This document shows, piece by piece, positions 14,584 through 24,264 of a stretch of 50,950 nucleotides of DNA. Below the pieces are notes generated by a model, which was given only the letters and a program-made list of their open reading frames with translations, had not been told where the DNA came from and did no database searches. This DNA is from Nitrospirota bacterium. Its GTDB lineage: Bacteria > Nitrospirota > Nitrospiria > 2-01-FULL-66-17. How positions within the stretch are numbered: the stretch's first letter is position 1; the number at the start of each line of letters is the position of its first letter. The DNA lies in contig JBFLXB010000028.1 in NCBI GenBank assembly GCA_040757335.1, positions 1 to 50,950 of the forward strand, written 5' to 3'. The position numbers and the translations under genes were made by a program.

Positions 14584-15600
14584 GTGGGGCCTCCGCCCAC
14601 GCCGCTCCCATCCTCTTCGGTGTCCACCCCCCTCCTCCGCATCGTCGATCTGACCGTCGAGTTTCCAACCGCCCTGGGCTTCGCCCGCGCCGTCGACCGG
14701 GTCAGCCTGGAGATCTCCAAAGGCGAAGTGTTGGGCGTGGTCGGCGAGTCCGGCTGCGGAAAGAGCATGACCGCGCTGGCGGTGTTACGCCTGGTGCCTC
14801 CACCCGGTCGCATTACCGGAGGACGGGTTCTGCTCGATGAGCGCGACCTGCTCGCGCTCCCTCCGGTCGCTCTTCAGGCGATCCGCGGCAAGCGGATCGC
14901 GATGATCTTTCAAGAACCCATGACCGCGTTGAACCCCGTCATCACGGTGGGTGAGCAGATCGCCGAGATGCTCCGGCTCCACCTGCGCCTCTCGCGTTCG
15001 GCGGCAAAAACCCGTACCATCGACCTGCTGCGCCTCGTCGGCATTCCGTCTCCCGACAAACGATGGGCCGAGTATCCGCACCAACTCAGCGGCGGGATGC
15101 GCCAGCGCGTGATGATCGCGATGGCGATTTCGTGCGATCCCGACGTGGTGTTCGCGGATGAACCCACCACCGCGCTGGACGTCACGGTGCAGGCGCAGAT
15201 TCTCGACCTCCTGGCCGATCTTCGAGAGCGGCTGGGAATGGCGATGGTGCTGATCTCTCACAACCTCGGGGTCATCGCCCAGGTCGCGCATCGCGTCGTC
15301 GTCATGTACGCCGGGCGCATCGTTGAGGAAACCACCACCTCACGGCTGTTTACCGCGCCGGAACATCCCTACACGCGCGGGCTGCTGGCGTCATTACCCC
15401 CTGCCGACCTTCGCACCGGACGCCCCAGACGGCTTGCGGCGATCCCCGGCACCGTTCCCACGCTCGGCGCGGTCCCCGGCGGGTGTGCGTTCGCCCCGCG
15501 GTGTCCGATCGTGGTCGAGCGATGCGCCCAGGACCCTCCGCTCGATTCGACGGGTACCGATCATCGCACGCGGTGCTGGCTCGCCGGATCCGGCTCATGA
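14584..15600 (+). CDS. dppD: Dipeptide/oligopeptide ABC transporter ATP-binding protein (DppD/OppD-type)
   Basis: The 338-residue product has Walker [10 protein letters not shown]-loop [10 protein letters not shown], signature LSGGMRQR, Walker B VVFADEP, and the switch histidine in ISHNLG. The C-terminal oligopeptide/dipeptide extension ([10 protein letters not shown]...RC) carries its usual cysteines. It is one of the two ATPases powering peptide or nickel import at the inner membrane. The GTG at 14584 is the first start; another GTG at 14620 ([15 protein letters not shown]) would fit family members equally well. It overlaps the DppF-type gene by four bases. No permease or substrate-binding gene lies within the window, so the membrane part must be encoded elsewhere. 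Confidence 0.93.
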   Translation: MGPPPTPLPSSSVSTPLLRIVDLTVEFPTALGFARAVDRVSLEISKGEVLGVVGESGCGKSMTALAVLRLVPPPGRITGGRVLLDERDLLALPPVALQAIRGKRIAMIFQEPMTALNPVITVGEQIAEMLRLHLRLSRSAAKTRTIDLLRLVGIPSPDKRWAEYPHQLSGGMRQRVMIAMAISCDPDVVFADEPTTALDVTVQAQILDLLADLRERLGMAMVLISHNLGVIAQVAHRVVVMYAGRIVEETTTSRLFTAPEHPYTRGLLASLPPADLRTGRPRRLAAIPGTVPTLGAVPGGCAFAPRCPIVVERCAQDPPLDSTGTDHRTRCWLAGSGS

Positions 15601-16631
15601 CTCCCGGCGTCGAACAAACCGCGCTTCCCTCGCGCCCGTCCGATGACGTGTTGCTCGACGTTCATGGGCTCGCCAAGTACTTCCCGGTTCGTTCCGGCGT
15701 GTTCGGCGCACACCGTGGTCAACGCGTTCACGCGGTCGACGGCGTGTCGATCCAGATCAAACGCGGCGAGGTGCTGGGCCTGGTGGGGGAATCGGGCTGC
15801 GGAAAGTCGACCACTGGGCGCCTGATTCTCCGGCTGATCGAACCCTCCGCCGGAACGATTCGATTCTTGGGTCAGGACCTCTTGGCCGTGGGATCACGCC
15901 AACTCAAAACGCTCCGGCGAGACTTGCAGATCGTGTTTCAAGACCCTTTCGCCTCGCTCAACCCGCGTATGCGGATCGGGACGATCCTTGAGGAGCCGCT
16001 GGTCATCCACGGCGTCGGGTCCCGGTCGGAACGCGCCGAACGGGTCCGCGTGATGGTGGAGAAAGTGGGCCTCACGCCCGACGCGCTCGCTCGGTATCCC
16101 CACGAGTTCAGCGGCGGGCAACGCCAGCGCATCGGCATCGCCCGCGCCCTGATCCTCAACCCGCGACTTGTGGTGGCGGACGAACCGGTGTCGTCGCTCG
16201 ACGTGTCGATCCAGGCCCAGATCGTCAATCTGCTGCAGGACCTCCAACAGGAGTACCGCTTGTCCCTCCTGTTCATCGCCCATGACCTGGTCATGGTTCG
16301 TCACATCAGCGACCGAGTGGCGGTCATGTACCTGGGGCGGATCGTGGAATTGACGACCGCCGACGCCCTGTTCGAGCGCCCGTTGCATCCCTACACCCAG
16401 GCGCTCATGGCTGCCATTCCTGTCCCCGATCCGAATGTGGTCCACCACCGCGTGCCGCTCGAAGGCGATCCGCCCAGCCCCATTGACCTCCCGCAAGGAT
16501 GCCGATTCTATTCGCGGTGCCCCAAACGGATACCTGAGTGCCTGCGGATCGATCCCCAGTTGACGGAAATCGAGCCCGGACACTGGGCGGCCTGCATTCG
16601 AGCCAACGAGCCGGGCTGGCTGACTCGTTAG
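15597..16631 (+). CDS. dppF: Dipeptide/oligopeptide ABC transporter ATP-binding protein (DppF/OppF-type)
   Basis: The 344-residue product has Walker [11 protein letters not shown]-loop [10 protein letters not shown], signature FSGGQRQR, Walker [13 protein letters not shown], and the switch histidine in FIAHDL. The C-terminal peptide-transporter extension contains [15 protein letters not shown]. The ATG at 15597 overlaps the DppD stop (ATGA), so the two ATPases are coupled and probably form a heterodimer. Its 3' end overlaps the convergent trpS stop by four bases, leaving no room for a separate terminator. Family membership is certain; the substrate is not. Confidence 0.93.
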   Translation: MTPGVEQTALPSRPSDDVLLDVHGLAKYFPVRSGVFGAHRGQRVHAVDGVSIQIKRGEVLGLVGESGCGKSTTGRLILRLIEPSAGTIRFLGQDLLAVGSRQLKTLRRDLQIVFQDPFASLNPRMRIGTILEEPLVIHGVGSRSERAERVRVMVEKVGLTPDALARYPHEFSGGQRQRIGIARALILNPRLVVADEPVSSLDVSIQAQIVNLLQDLQQEYRLSLLFIAHDLVMVRHISDRVAVMYLGRIVELTTADALFERPLHPYTQALMAAIPVPDPNVVHHRVPLEGDPPSPIDLPQGCRFYSRCPKRIPECLRIDPQLTEIEPGHWAACIRANEPGWLTR

Positions 16632-17632
16632 TCGGACATCGGTCCGCCGAGGTGCATCGCGGCGTTCACCGCGTCAAGCGTCTGGGAAGCGGTCGCCCTC
16701 GCTCGCTCGGCACCGGCCTTGATCGCGCGCTCGACCGCGGTAGGGTCCTCCTCCAGCGCGGCCCGTCGCTCCCAGATCGGCTGCAAGCGTCCGACTACGG
16801 CGTCGGCCAAGAGCCCCTTGCACTCGATGCACCCGATCGCCGCGGTGCGGCATTCCACGTTCACCCGGTCAATGACCGCGGTTGATGAGAACACCTTGTG
16901 CAGATCAAAGACGGGGCACACGTCCGGATTTCCGGGATCGCTCCGGCGCTTGCGGGCGGGATCAGTGACCATGGTGCGAAGCTTTTCACGGACCGTGGGC
17001 TCCGGGTCCGAGAGATAGATGGCGTTGTTGTAGCTCTTGCTCATCTTCCTGCCGTCGGTCCCCGGAAGTTTGGGGGTCTGAGTCAGCAGCGGTTGCGGCT
17101 CGGGGAACACGTCGCCGTACAGATGGTTAAACCGCCGCGCAATCTCGCGGGTGATCTCGAGGTGCGGGAGTTGGTCTTGCCCCACCGGGACCGCGTCGGC
17201 GCGGTACAGCAAGATGTCCGCGGACTGCAGGACGGGATACCCCATGAACCCGTAACTGGTGAGATCGCGTTCAGCCAACTGCTCCTGCTGTTCCTTGTAC
17301 GTCGGGTTGCGCTCGAGCCACGGCACGGGAACGATCATCGACAACAACAGGTGCAGGATCGCGTGCTCCGGAACCGACGACTGCACGAAGATCGTGGATC
17401 GAGCGGGGTCGAGTCCGGCCGCGAGCCAGTCGAACAACATCTCCCGCGTGAACGAACGAATACGACGCGTGTCGGCGAAATTGGTGGACACCGCGTGCCA
17501 GTCCGCCACCATGTAGAAACACTCGTGGGTATCCTGCAACGCCACCCAATTGGCCAGCGCGCCGACGTAGTTGCCGAGGTGCAAGCGGCCGCTGGGCTGC
17601 ATGCCGCTTAGAATGCGTTGCCGGGGGGCCAT
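16628..17632 (-). CDS. trpS: Tryptophanyl-tRNA synthetase
   Basis: The 334-residue product carries the class I signatures: the HIGH-like motif in [13 protein letters not shown] near the N-terminus and the KMSKS motif in [13 protein letters not shown] near residue 200. [19 protein letters not shown] is typical of bacterial TrpRS. It charges tRNA-Trp in the cytosol. The ATG at 17632 is preceded by AAAGGAGG, a very strong ribosome binding site; an ATG nine codons upstream lies before that site and is rejected. It is the last gene of a run with a site-2 protease and an LpoA-like protein. Confidence 0.97.
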   Translation of the reverse strand: MAPRQRILSGMQPSGRLHLGNYVGALANWVALQDTHECFYMVADWHAVSTNFADTRRIRSFTREMLFDWLAAGLDPARSTIFVQSSVPEHAILHLLLSMIVPVPWLERNPTYKEQQEQLAERDLTSYGFMGYPVLQSADILLYRADAVPVGQDQLPHLEITREIARRFNHLYGDVFPEPQPLLTQTPKLPGTDGRKMSKSYNNAIYLSDPEPTVREKLRTMVTDPARKRRSDPGNPDVCPVFDLHKVFSSTAVIDRVNVECRTAAIGCIECKGLLADAVVGRLQPIWERRAALEEDPTAVERAIKAGAERARATASQTLDAVNAAMHLGGPMSD

Positions 17633-17662
17633 GGTTCCTCCTTTAACGCCGCTGCTCAAGGC

Positions 17663-18370
17663 TCAGAGAATGAGGTTGATCAAAGCCGAGGACAGCGGTC
17701 CCAGAATACGATACACGATTCGGAACGGGTCCAGGAACACCAGCGCAATCACGATAAACATCCCGTACGGCTCGAGTCCGGCGAGCCACTGCGACCCGCC
17801 CGCGGGCAACAGCCCGACGAGGACCCGCCCCCCGTCAAGCGGGGGAATCGGCAGCAGGTTGAACAACATCAGCGCCACGTTGATGAACACGCCGTATGCC
17901 AACATCTGGGCAATCGGCTCCGCGATCCGAAAGCCCGGCTCACCTCCCCCGCTCAAGTCGACGCTCCGCACGTCGGACAACGCCCCAAGCCCGTGCAGCA
18001 ACATACCGGACACCACGGCGAGGGCCAGGTTGGTGAGCGGACCCGCGGCGGCCACCCAGACCATATCCGCCTTGGGGCGCCGGAGGTTCATGAAGTTCAC
18101 CGGGACCGGCTTGGCATAGCCGAACACGAAGCCGGGTTGACCCGTCATGAGCAGCGGACCGACGTACAGCAGCAGCGGCAACAGAATCGTACCGAAGGGA
18201 TCGATGTGGACCAAGGGGTTGAGCGTGAGCCGCCCCAGATATTTGGCCGTGGGATCGCCCTTCCTGTCCGCCACAAAGCCGTGCGCCGCTTCGTGGAACG
18301 TGATCGCAAGGAGGACCGGAAGGGCCACGATCGACAGACCGTGGATGATCGGGGCGAATTGCGCCATCAC
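17663..18370 (-). CDS. Site-2 protease family (M50) membrane metalloprotease
   Basis: The 235-residue product is hydrophobic with four to six membrane segments. The zinc motif HEAAH lies at residues 26-30 in the first segment, and the third ligand is the Asp of NLLPIPPLDGGR near residue 170. This compact form without a PDZ domain is widespread in bacteria; substrates are mostly unknown, and the family cuts membrane proteins within the bilayer. The start ATG overlaps the LpoA-like stop by four bases, so it is translated with that gene. trpS follows about 30 bases later. Confidence 0.92.
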   Translation of the reverse strand: MMAQFAPIIHGLSIVALPVLLAITFHEAAHGFVADRKGDPTAKYLGRLTLNPLVHIDPFGTILLPLLLYVGPLLMTGQPGFVFGYAKPVPVNFMNLRRPKADMVWVAAAGPLTNLALAVVSGMLLHGLGALSDVRSVDLSGGGEPGFRIAEPIAQMLAYGVFINVALMLFNLLPIPPLDGGRVLVGLLPAGGSQWLAGLEPYGMFIVIALVFLDPFRIVYRILGPLSSALINLIL

Positions 18371-20322
18371 AAGGCGGGAACGAACCGACCGTTTCTGATC
18401 TGGATCCAGGAGAATTCGCGCTGCACCTCTCCTTCGGGGCCGAATCCCGTGATCCCCGAGACGCCCGAGCGGGCGGTGGTTTTGGTCAGCTCCTCCCGCA
18501 ATCGCTCGCCGGTCGCGGCTCCGCCCTTCAATCCGCGAACGAGGAGCAACGTCGCATCGTACGCGAGCGCGGCGAACACGTCCGGGGCCTCATGGTACCT
18601 CGCGCGATACTGTTTGACGAACTGCTGCACGGAGGCGTCCTGCGAATTGGCGAAAAATGCGTCGACGAAAATCGCGTCCTCCACGAACTTCCCGCCGTTG
18701 GCGATCACGGCGCGGTTGTTCCAACCGCTGGATCCCAACAACGGGACCGCGATGTCGTAGAACCGCAGCTGCGAGGCGATCAGCCCCACGGTTTCGCCGT
18801 CTCCCGGCAGGAACGCGGCGTCGAAACCCGGGAGGTATACCGGGTCCGGGGCGGGGACATTGGGAGCAATGTTTTCGGCCGGGAGGGTCTCCATGACCCC
18901 CTCCTGCCGGAGGTCGACCTCCTTCAGCCGTTTGATCTCCGACCCGAAATCCACGGCTCCCGGTTGATAGGTTGCCGAAAAAATCAGGCGCCCGCCCTGA
19001 CGCGTCACCTCATCGGAAAACGCCGTCACGATGTCGACCGAGTATCGGTCTTGGGGCGCAAGCACCACGAACCGCTTCAGGCCCAGATGTTGCGTGGCGT
19101 ACCGCGCCACCGCGAGCCCCTCGGCCTGTGCCGTGAGCGCGGTTCGAAACAGATAGCGGTTCGGGGGCATCGGTCCGGTCGCGGTCGGGCTTACCGCGGG
19201 CACCCTCCACTGCGCGGCTCGCGCGGCCACGACGGGCCCTTCCCGGCTGAGCACGGGCCCCACGATTCCCACACACCGAGCCTCCCGGCACGTTTGATCC
19301 AGCACGCTACCCAGGCGAGCGAGGTCTCCGCCGTAGTCTTTGGCCGCCAACATGACGGAGGGGTCCGCTCCTTCGGCGCGACCCGATTCCACGGCCAGTT
19401 GGGCCCCCCGCAGTAGGCTGGTTGCGTACGGTTGCAACGCACCGTGGTACGGCAACGGCAGGACGATGACCGCTTTCGCCGATCGAAGCCGCGCGCGATT
19501 CGTCTCCAGAGTTTTGACCGCCTCGGCGGCCAACTCATGCCCGGGAAAGGCGGTCAAAAATGCCTGCAGCATCCGTTCTTGATCGAACCCCTCCCCGGTC
19601 GCGCCGTAGAGCTGCGCGGCCCGGACCAGCGCGATATCGGCCGGGAACTGTCCGGGGAACGCGTCGGCGACGGATTCCACCTCGCTGGGAACCTGCGCCT
19701 GGGCGATCAACTCCCGGATCCGCGCGTCCGCTAGGGCCGGGTCCGCCACGTCCGCGGGAAGCGCGCGCTCGTCCATGAGCAACGACACACCGCGCGCCAA
19801 GTCGCGGTCCTCGATCGCGAGGGTGATCAACGTCTCGTAGGCCTGCAGGCGCAAGCCCGGGGCCGCTTCCGAGGCCGCCAGCACGGCAAGCAGCTTGGCG
19901 GCCTTGGGTTTGTCCCCCACCCCAAGGTAGGCGGACGCAAGATCCAACCGCGCGCGATCGGCGTAGCCGCCGTCGAGGCCCGTTGCCAACACGTCGGACA
20001 ACAGGCTGATCGCAGGCTGATAGGCTTTCTGCTCCACACGGATGTGCCCCAGCAGTGTGGCCGCTTCCGCCCGCAGGTCGCTTTTGGGAAATTCCGCAAG
20101 AAACTTCTCGAAGGTCGCAGCCGCACCGGCGCCGTCGCCCGATGCGTACTGGTGCTGACCCCGCGCAAAGGCGGCGCGTTCCTGCGGGGAGGCTCCGCCC
20201 CCTCCCTGCGCCCCGATGGGAGCACTGACCGCGAGGTGGATCAGAGCCAACAGCGCGCACGCCGCAAAAGCTGTCGCAGACCGACGCCGCACGCCCGTCA
20301 CGAAAAAAGTCTTCACGCGCAT
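18367..20322 (-). CDS. LpoA-like penicillin-binding-protein activator / Leu-Ile-Val-type periplasmic binding protein
   Basis: The product is about 651 residues. A signal peptide (RRRSATAFAACALLALIHLA, cleaved near SAPIGAQ) leads into an N-terminal TPR-like region (about 40-280: GQHQYASGDGAGAAATFEKF and others). A type-I periplasmic-binding fold follows (about 300-650: IVLPLPYHGALQPYATSLL, GIVGPVLSREG, PAVSPTATG). This is the architecture of LpoA-like proteins, which activate peptidoglycan synthases, and of related ABC-type receptors. The cysteine of CREARC is internal and there is no lipobox. ATG 20322 is chosen because a promoter lies at 20365-20393. An amidase gene is divergent, so a cell-wall role is plausible. 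Confidence 0.8.
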   Translation of the reverse strand: MRVKTFFVTGVRRRSATAFAACALLALIHLAVSAPIGAQGGGGASPQERAAFARGQHQYASGDGAGAAATFEKFLAEFPKSDLRAEAATLLGHIRVEQKAYQPAISLLSDVLATGLDGGYADRARLDLASAYLGVGDKPKAAKLLAVLAASEAAPGLRLQAYETLITLAIEDRDLARGVSLLMDERALPADVADPALADARIRELIAQAQVPSEVESVADAFPGQFPADIALVRAAQLYGATGEGFDQERMLQAFLTAFPGHELAAEAVKTLETNRARLRSAKAVIVLPLPYHGALQPYATSLLRGAQLAVESGRAEGADPSVMLAAKDYGGDLARLGSVLDQTCREARCVGIVGPVLSREGPVVAARAAQWRVPAVSPTATGPMPPNRYLFRTALTAQAEGLAVARYATQHLGLKRFVVLAPQDRYSVDIVTAFSDEVTRQGGRLIFSATYQPGAVDFGSEIKRLKEVDLRQEGVMETLPAENIAPNVPAPDPVYLPGFDAAFLPGDGETVGLIASQLRFYDIAVPLLGSSGWNNRAVIANGGKFVEDAIFVDAFFANSQDASVQQFVKQYRARYHEAPDVFAALAYDATLLLVRGLKGGAATGERLREELTKTTARSGVSGITGFGPEGEVQREFSWIQIRNGRFVPAL

Positions 20323-20364
20323 CCGGTCCCGGCGAGTGACGCCGCGCGTCACCACGCCGCGACG

Positions 20365-20393
20365 GTTATACGAGAACAGTGGTCCGAAATCAA
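20365..20393 (-). promoter_or_regulatory. Promoter of the LpoA-like/S2P/trpS unit
   Basis: On the minus strand TTGATT (20388-20393), 17 bases, then TATAAC (20365-20370). Transcription would start near 20358, giving a leader of about 36 bases before ATG 20322. Confidence 0.6.
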
Positions 20394-20414
20394 GGCAGAA
20401 GGAACCGGGAGCCG

Positions 20415-20443
20415 TTGACATCGGAGGAGCCCTGGGCTACTGT
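20415..20443 (+). promoter_or_regulatory. Promoter of the amidase gene
   Basis: TTGACA (20415-20420), 17 bases, then TACTGT (20438-20443). The predicted start near 20450 is only a few bases before ATG 20453, so the message may be nearly leaderless. Confidence 0.5.
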
Positions 20444-20452
20444 TCCGGCCAA

Positions 20453-21541
20453 ATGTCGCGGCCCATGATCATGCGACGCGGTATCGGATGCCTTCTCTGC
20501 TTGTACGCGATTACGGCCGTCCCTGAGGCGCGTTCCGTCACCCCGGTCTCTGATCTCGCGGCACGAGCCGCCGCGTGCGACCAAGGCCTCCAGCAGTCGA
20601 GCGAGCTTCGAAAGTACCGGGAGAATTGGCAGAAATGCATCGACCGGTACGCGGACCTGGTCGCCGCCAGTTCCGATCCCCAAGCCAAGCGATCGGCCCT
20701 GAAGCGGCAGGCCGAGTTGGCGCAAGAACTGGCGCGTCGCTCCGGCCGTCGAGACGATGACCAAACCGCCCAGCGGCTGCTCGCCCAATTCGCTGCGTCG
20801 ACGACGAGTTCCGACCCGCCGTCCGCGTCACCCTCACCGAATCTGTCGCGGGTACGGGTCGTGATTGATCCCGGACACGGAGGGAAGGACCCGGGTACCG
20901 TCGGCGCCAACGGCTTGCAAGAAAAGGACGTCGTCCTCGACGTTGCCAAACGCGTCCAGAAATTGCTGGCACGGCGCGAGCAGATCGAACCGTTCTTGAC
21001 CCGAACCGACGACCACTTCGTCTCGTTGGAGGAACGGACCACCTTTGCGCAACGGCGCGAAGCGGACCTGTTCATCTCCATCCACGTGAACTCAAGTCCC
21101 CGAAGGGACACCAAAGGGCTCGAAGTCTACGTGTTGGGCCGGGCCAGCGACGCCGATGCCGACGCGACGGCGGCGAGAGAGAACGACGAACCCGGCCACG
21201 ACCAGCCGGACGTCACCGCCATCATCCGGTCGATGCTCGGAGACCTGTCGAGCACTCGGCAGGAAGAGCAATCGCTCGAGCTGGCCGATACCCTGAGGCG
21301 ATCCGTCATCCAGAGGGTGGAGGGACGCTACGAACTCGTTGATCTCGGGATCAAGCGCGCGCCCTTCTATGTGCTGTTGAACGCGGGCGTGCCGAGCATT
21401 CTGTCCGAACTCGCGTTTTTGAGCAATCCTGACGACGCCGCCCGACTGCGCCGCTCGGAGTTTCGCCAAGTGATCGCCGAAGCCCTCGCCACTGGAATCG
21501 CGAAGTACGCGGCGTCTTCCTTGCTCGCGCAGTCGAATTGA
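20453..21541 (+). CDS. N-acetylmuramoyl-L-alanine amidase (Amidase_3, AmiC-like)
   Basis: The 362-residue product has an N-terminal signal (MIMRRGIGCLLCLYAITAVP) and a helical, charged region (about 40-125). The catalytic domain begins at VRVVIDPGHGGKDPG. Zinc ligands and the catalytic residue are visible as the His of DPGHGG, the Glu of LQEKD, the His of FISIHVNSS and the Glu of SELAFLSN. It cleaves the amide bond between MurNAc and the stem peptide in the periplasm. The AMIN domain found in many AmiC proteins is missing. The start is uncertain: ATG 20453, 20465 and 20471 are in frame, with no clear SD. truA follows 31 bases later. Confidence 0.9.
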   Translation: MSRPMIMRRGIGCLLCLYAITAVPEARSVTPVSDLAARAAACDQGLQQSSELRKYRENWQKCIDRYADLVAASSDPQAKRSALKRQAELAQELARRSGRRDDDQTAQRLLAQFAASTTSSDPPSASPSPNLSRVRVVIDPGHGGKDPGTVGANGLQEKDVVLDVAKRVQKLLARREQIEPFLTRTDDHFVSLEERTTFAQRREADLFISIHVNSSPRRDTKGLEVYVLGRASDADADATAARENDEPGHDQPDVTAIIRSMLGDLSSTRQEEQSLELADTLRRSVIQRVEGRYELVDLGIKRAPFYVLLNAGVPSILSELAFLSNPDDAARLRRSEFRQVIAEALATGIAKYAASSLLAQSN

Positions 21542-21572
21542 CTTCGGATTTTCCCACACCCCACCGTGAACC

Positions 21573-22343
21573 ATGCCCGTTGTTCGTCTGACCATCGAAT
21601 ACGACGGCACCGCGTATCACGGCTGGCAGCGTCAACCGTCGGTCGCCACGATTCAGGGCACGATCGAATCGGCGATCCACAGGATCTGCGGAGAACACGC
21701 CACCGTGGTCGGTTCCGGTCGGACCGACGCCGGCGTCCATGCCGCGGCCCAGATCGCGCACTTTGAGACCGGGGCTTCCCTGACCCCGGAGGCGTGGCGT
21801 CGGGCGCTCAACGCCCTGCTCCCCGCCGACGTGAAAATCATCGCCGCGGATGCCGTTGCGGACTCGTTTCACGCCAGGTTCTCAGCGGTCCGCAAGCGCT
21901 ACGAATACCGCATTTGGAACCGCCCCGCCCCGTCGCCGCTGGAACGGCGGACATCGTGGCACGTGCCCCATCGGCTGGACCTTTCCGCCATGCGTCGCGC
22001 CGCCGCGTCGCTGATCGGCACCCACGACTTTCGGGCGTTTGAAGCGGCGGATCCTTCGCACGGGGAGGCGCGCGATACCCGATGCCGCCTGACGCGCTGC
22101 TCGATCCGCAGGCAAGGGCACGTGGTGGTCGTGGAGATCGAGAGCAACCGTTTCTTGAAGTACATGGTGCGCAACATCGTTGGAACGCTGGTGGAGGTCG
22201 GCGTCGCCCGTCGGCCCGCAGCCGACACGGCGCGAATCCTCCGCTCACGCGACCGTCGCCACGCGGGAGTGACGGCTCCGGCTCACGGGTTGACGCTGAT
22301 TGCGGTACGGTACGGGAAACCGGTACGGCCGGACCGCGGATGA
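21573..22343 (+). CDS. truA: tRNA pseudouridine(38-40) synthase
   Basis: The 256-residue product matches the family length. The catalytic aspartate is Asp52 in GSGRTDAGVHA. LTIEYDGTAYHGWQRQP at the N-terminus, ALNALLPADVKI, FHARFSAVRKRYEYRIWN and FLKYMVRNIVGTLVEVG are all standard TruA blocks. It converts uridines 38-40 of the tRNA anticodon arm to pseudouridine. The ATG at 21573 gives the canonical start. It probably shares a transcript with the amidase gene upstream. The C-terminal YGKPVRPDRG is slightly extended. Confidence 0.96.
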   Translation: MPVVRLTIEYDGTAYHGWQRQPSVATIQGTIESAIHRICGEHATVVGSGRTDAGVHAAAQIAHFETGASLTPEAWRRALNALLPADVKIIAADAVADSFHARFSAVRKRYEYRIWNRPAPSPLERRTSWHVPHRLDLSAMRRAAASLIGTHDFRAFEAADPSHGEARDTRCRLTRCSIRRQGHVVVVEIESNRFLKYMVRNIVGTLVEVGVARRPAADTARILRSRDRRHAGVTAPAHGLTLIAVRYGKPVRPDRG

Positions 22344-22370
22344 CCATGACGCGGGCCGCGGAGATCGGGA

Positions 22371-22859
22371 CTACCGGCCGTTGGCTTGGAACGTGTACCG
22401 AATGATCGCTTCGCGGTCCTTCGGATCGAGATGGAGGAACGACGCCGCGATCTCATACACGGCGCCGGATGGGCGGGCCACCAGCCGCTGGCGGACGACC
22501 TCGGCAAACGCCCGTATCCTGACCTGCGAGTCTCCCGGCAGCACCATCACGACGTCCACGAACTCGCCCTGTTCGATCGGCTCGTCGCTGGGAAATCGAA
22601 CGCCGGCTCCGCTCAAATTGATCGGGGTGGGTCGGACCGCCGGAGCCAACTCCTCGGATTCCAGTCGGACCAGCAGGCGGTCAACCTTGCGCTCGATCCG
22701 CTCGAGCGCGGCGCGCACCGGATCGTCGCTCACCGGACCGGGCTCAGGGTCCGTGCGGATCGAGGCCTCCACCGCTCCTCGACCGATCGTGCGGAACCCG
22801 AAGGGAATGAGCACGTCGACGCGGCGATAGAGTCGCTTGTCTGGCTCGTCACCCGGCAT
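22371..22859 (-). CDS. PilZ-domain protein
   Basis: The 162-residue product starts MPGDEPDKRLYRRVDVLIPF. The RxxxR-like arginines near the N-terminus and the later NLSGAGVRFPSDEP (a variant of the D/NxSxxG motif) are the c-di-GMP contacts of PilZ domains. An insert of about 55 residues with a helical stretch (DPVRAALERIERKVDRLLVR) separates the two parts, which is longer than usual. It is probably cytosolic. The ATG at 22859 overlaps the histidine kinase stop by 11 bases, so it is the last gene of the fatty-acid operon. Whether it binds c-di-GMP is inferred. GGDEF/EAL capacity is present elsewhere in the window. Confidence 0.75.
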   Translation of the reverse strand: MPGDEPDKRLYRRVDVLIPFGFRTIGRGAVEASIRTDPEPGPVSDDPVRAALERIERKVDRLLVRLESEELAPAVRPTPINLSGAGVRFPSDEPIEQGEFVDVVMVLPGDSQVRIRAFAEVVRQRLVARPSGAVYEIAASFLHLDPKDREAIIRYTFQANGR

Positions 22860-24264
22860 GGGTCCTCGTTTGTTCGACGCGCGCGCCGGCGTCAGGCTCC
22901 GCCGCGGGAAGGCGAATCGTAAAGACGGTTCGACCCGGACGGGTTTCGACGTCAATCTCGCCCCGGTGAGCGCGAACCATTCCGTAACACAGCGAGAGCC
23001 CCAACCCGGTTCCTCGCCCCACCTCTTTCGTGGTGAAGAAGGGGTCGAAAATTTTCGAAAGGTGCTGGGAGGGTATCCCCTGCCCGTTGTCGGATACCGC
23101 CAACTCCACCGTGCGCCCACGCGATCGCGTCGCAATCTCGATCGCTCCCTGCGTCTCGATCGCGTCGTATCCGTTGTTGATCAAATTCACGAGCACCTGT
23201 TCGAGTTGTTGCGCGTCGCCCCATACCAGCGCCGGCTCCGGAGAGAGCGCGGTTCGGACTTCAATCTCGGGCCGACTGGCCCGGAGCGGAAGGAGGGCGG
23301 TCACGCCCTCGACCACCGCGTTGCAGTTGACCACGGAGAGGTTGATCGGCTCGGGTCTGGAGAACCGCAACAGGCTTTGTACGATCGCCTTCGCGCCGTC
23401 CGCTCCCGCCGCCATCGCGGCGATGAGACGCCGCTCGTCCTCGGGTCGCCCCGGGTCGTTCAGCATGTGGGAATACGCCACCAACGGGACCAGCTTGTTG
23501 TTGAGTTCGTGCGCGACGCCGGCCACGAGGGTCCCGAGCGACGCGAGTTTCTCCTGTTGAAAACTTCTCCGCTGAGCGGCTTCTATTTCCTTGGTCTTGG
23601 CTTCCACCTTGGTCTCGAGGGACCGGTTCAGGTCCTCCAGCTGGGACTGGACGCGGGCGAACGCGAGGAGCTGCCCCACCACGGTCGCGAGAAGCACGAA
23701 CACGGCTTCGTGTTCCGTCGTGAAAAACCTCGGGTGGGGGTGACTCAAATTCAGCACGCCGATCACCTGATCGCCTGAAAACAGGGGGAAACACAAGAGC
23801 GACCGCACCGAGGGGGAACGGTCGAGAAAGCGCGGATCCCGACGGGTATCGTTCACCCGAATCGCCTGCCCTCCCAGCGCCACGGCCCCGGCAATGCCTT
23901 CACCCAGGTCGAAGGAACGCGGAGCCTCGCCGGGGCGAACCGTTGCAGCGCCGGCCCCTGCAAGGTTGACGAGGCACCGGCGATCCGCGGCCCGCAACAT
24001 GATCGAGCAGGAGTGCAGACCGAGTTCCTGGGTCAACACGCTGACCACCTGGTCACCGATCGACGCGAGGTCGAATACCCCGGAAAGGCGCCTCGCCAAT
24101 CGCTGGACGATCGCGAGACTTTCGAGCAGGTCGGGAGCGGGGGGACCCGATCGGCCCACGGGCGCGGCCCGGTGAGATCGATCGGCCATGGACGCACGAC
24201 GCGTCGCACTGGGCCTGGAACCCTTGCCCCGGGGCGCGGTGCTCGTGCGCGTGGGGCGGCTCAT
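22849..24264 (-). CDS. GAF-domain sensor histidine kinase (NtrB-like DHp)
   Basis: The 471-residue product has a disordered basic N-terminus (1-45) and a GAF domain (about 60-205: EGIAGAVALGGQAIRVND, GDQVIGVLNLSHP). A coiled coil leads into the DHp helix with His252 in GVAHELNNKLVP, and the HATPase domain has NLINNGYDAI, DNGQGIP and GTGLGLSLCYG. No membrane segment is seen. The receiver partner is not adjacent. ATG 24264 overlaps the enoyl-CoA hydratase stop by four bases, so it is translated from the beta-oxidation transcript. An in-frame ATG at 24189 would remove the basic tail. The GAF ligand is unknown; a fatty-acid or acyl-CoA signal is only a guess from context. Confidence 0.92.
   Translation of the reverse strand: MSRPTRTSTAPRGKGSRPSATRRASMADRSHRAAPVGRSGPPAPDLLESLAIVQRLARRLSGVFDLASIGDQVVSVLTQELGLHSCSIMLRAADRRCLVNLAGAGAATVRPGEAPRSFDLGEGIAGAVALGGQAIRVNDTRRDPRFLDRSPSVRSLLCFPLFSGDQVIGVLNLSHPHPRFFTTEHEAVFVLLATVVGQLLAFARVQSQLEDLNRSLETKVEAKTKEIEAAQRRSFQQEKLASLGTLVAGVAHELNNKLVPLVAYSHMLNDPGRPEDERRLIAAMAAGADGAKAIVQSLLRFSRPEPINLSVVNCNAVVEGVTALLPLRASRPEIEVRTALSPEPALVWGDAQQLEQVLVNLINNGYDAIETQGAIEIATRSRGRTVELAVSDNGQGIPSQHLSKIFDPFFTTKEVGRGTGLGLSLCYGMVRAHRGEIDVETRPGRTVFTIRLPAAEPDAGARVEQTRTHAG

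Noticed and set aside
15483-15596. Longer start for the DppF-type gene
   Set aside because: It would overlap the DppD coding end in another frame for 114 bases; the ATG at 15597 overlaps the stop by four bases and matches family starts.
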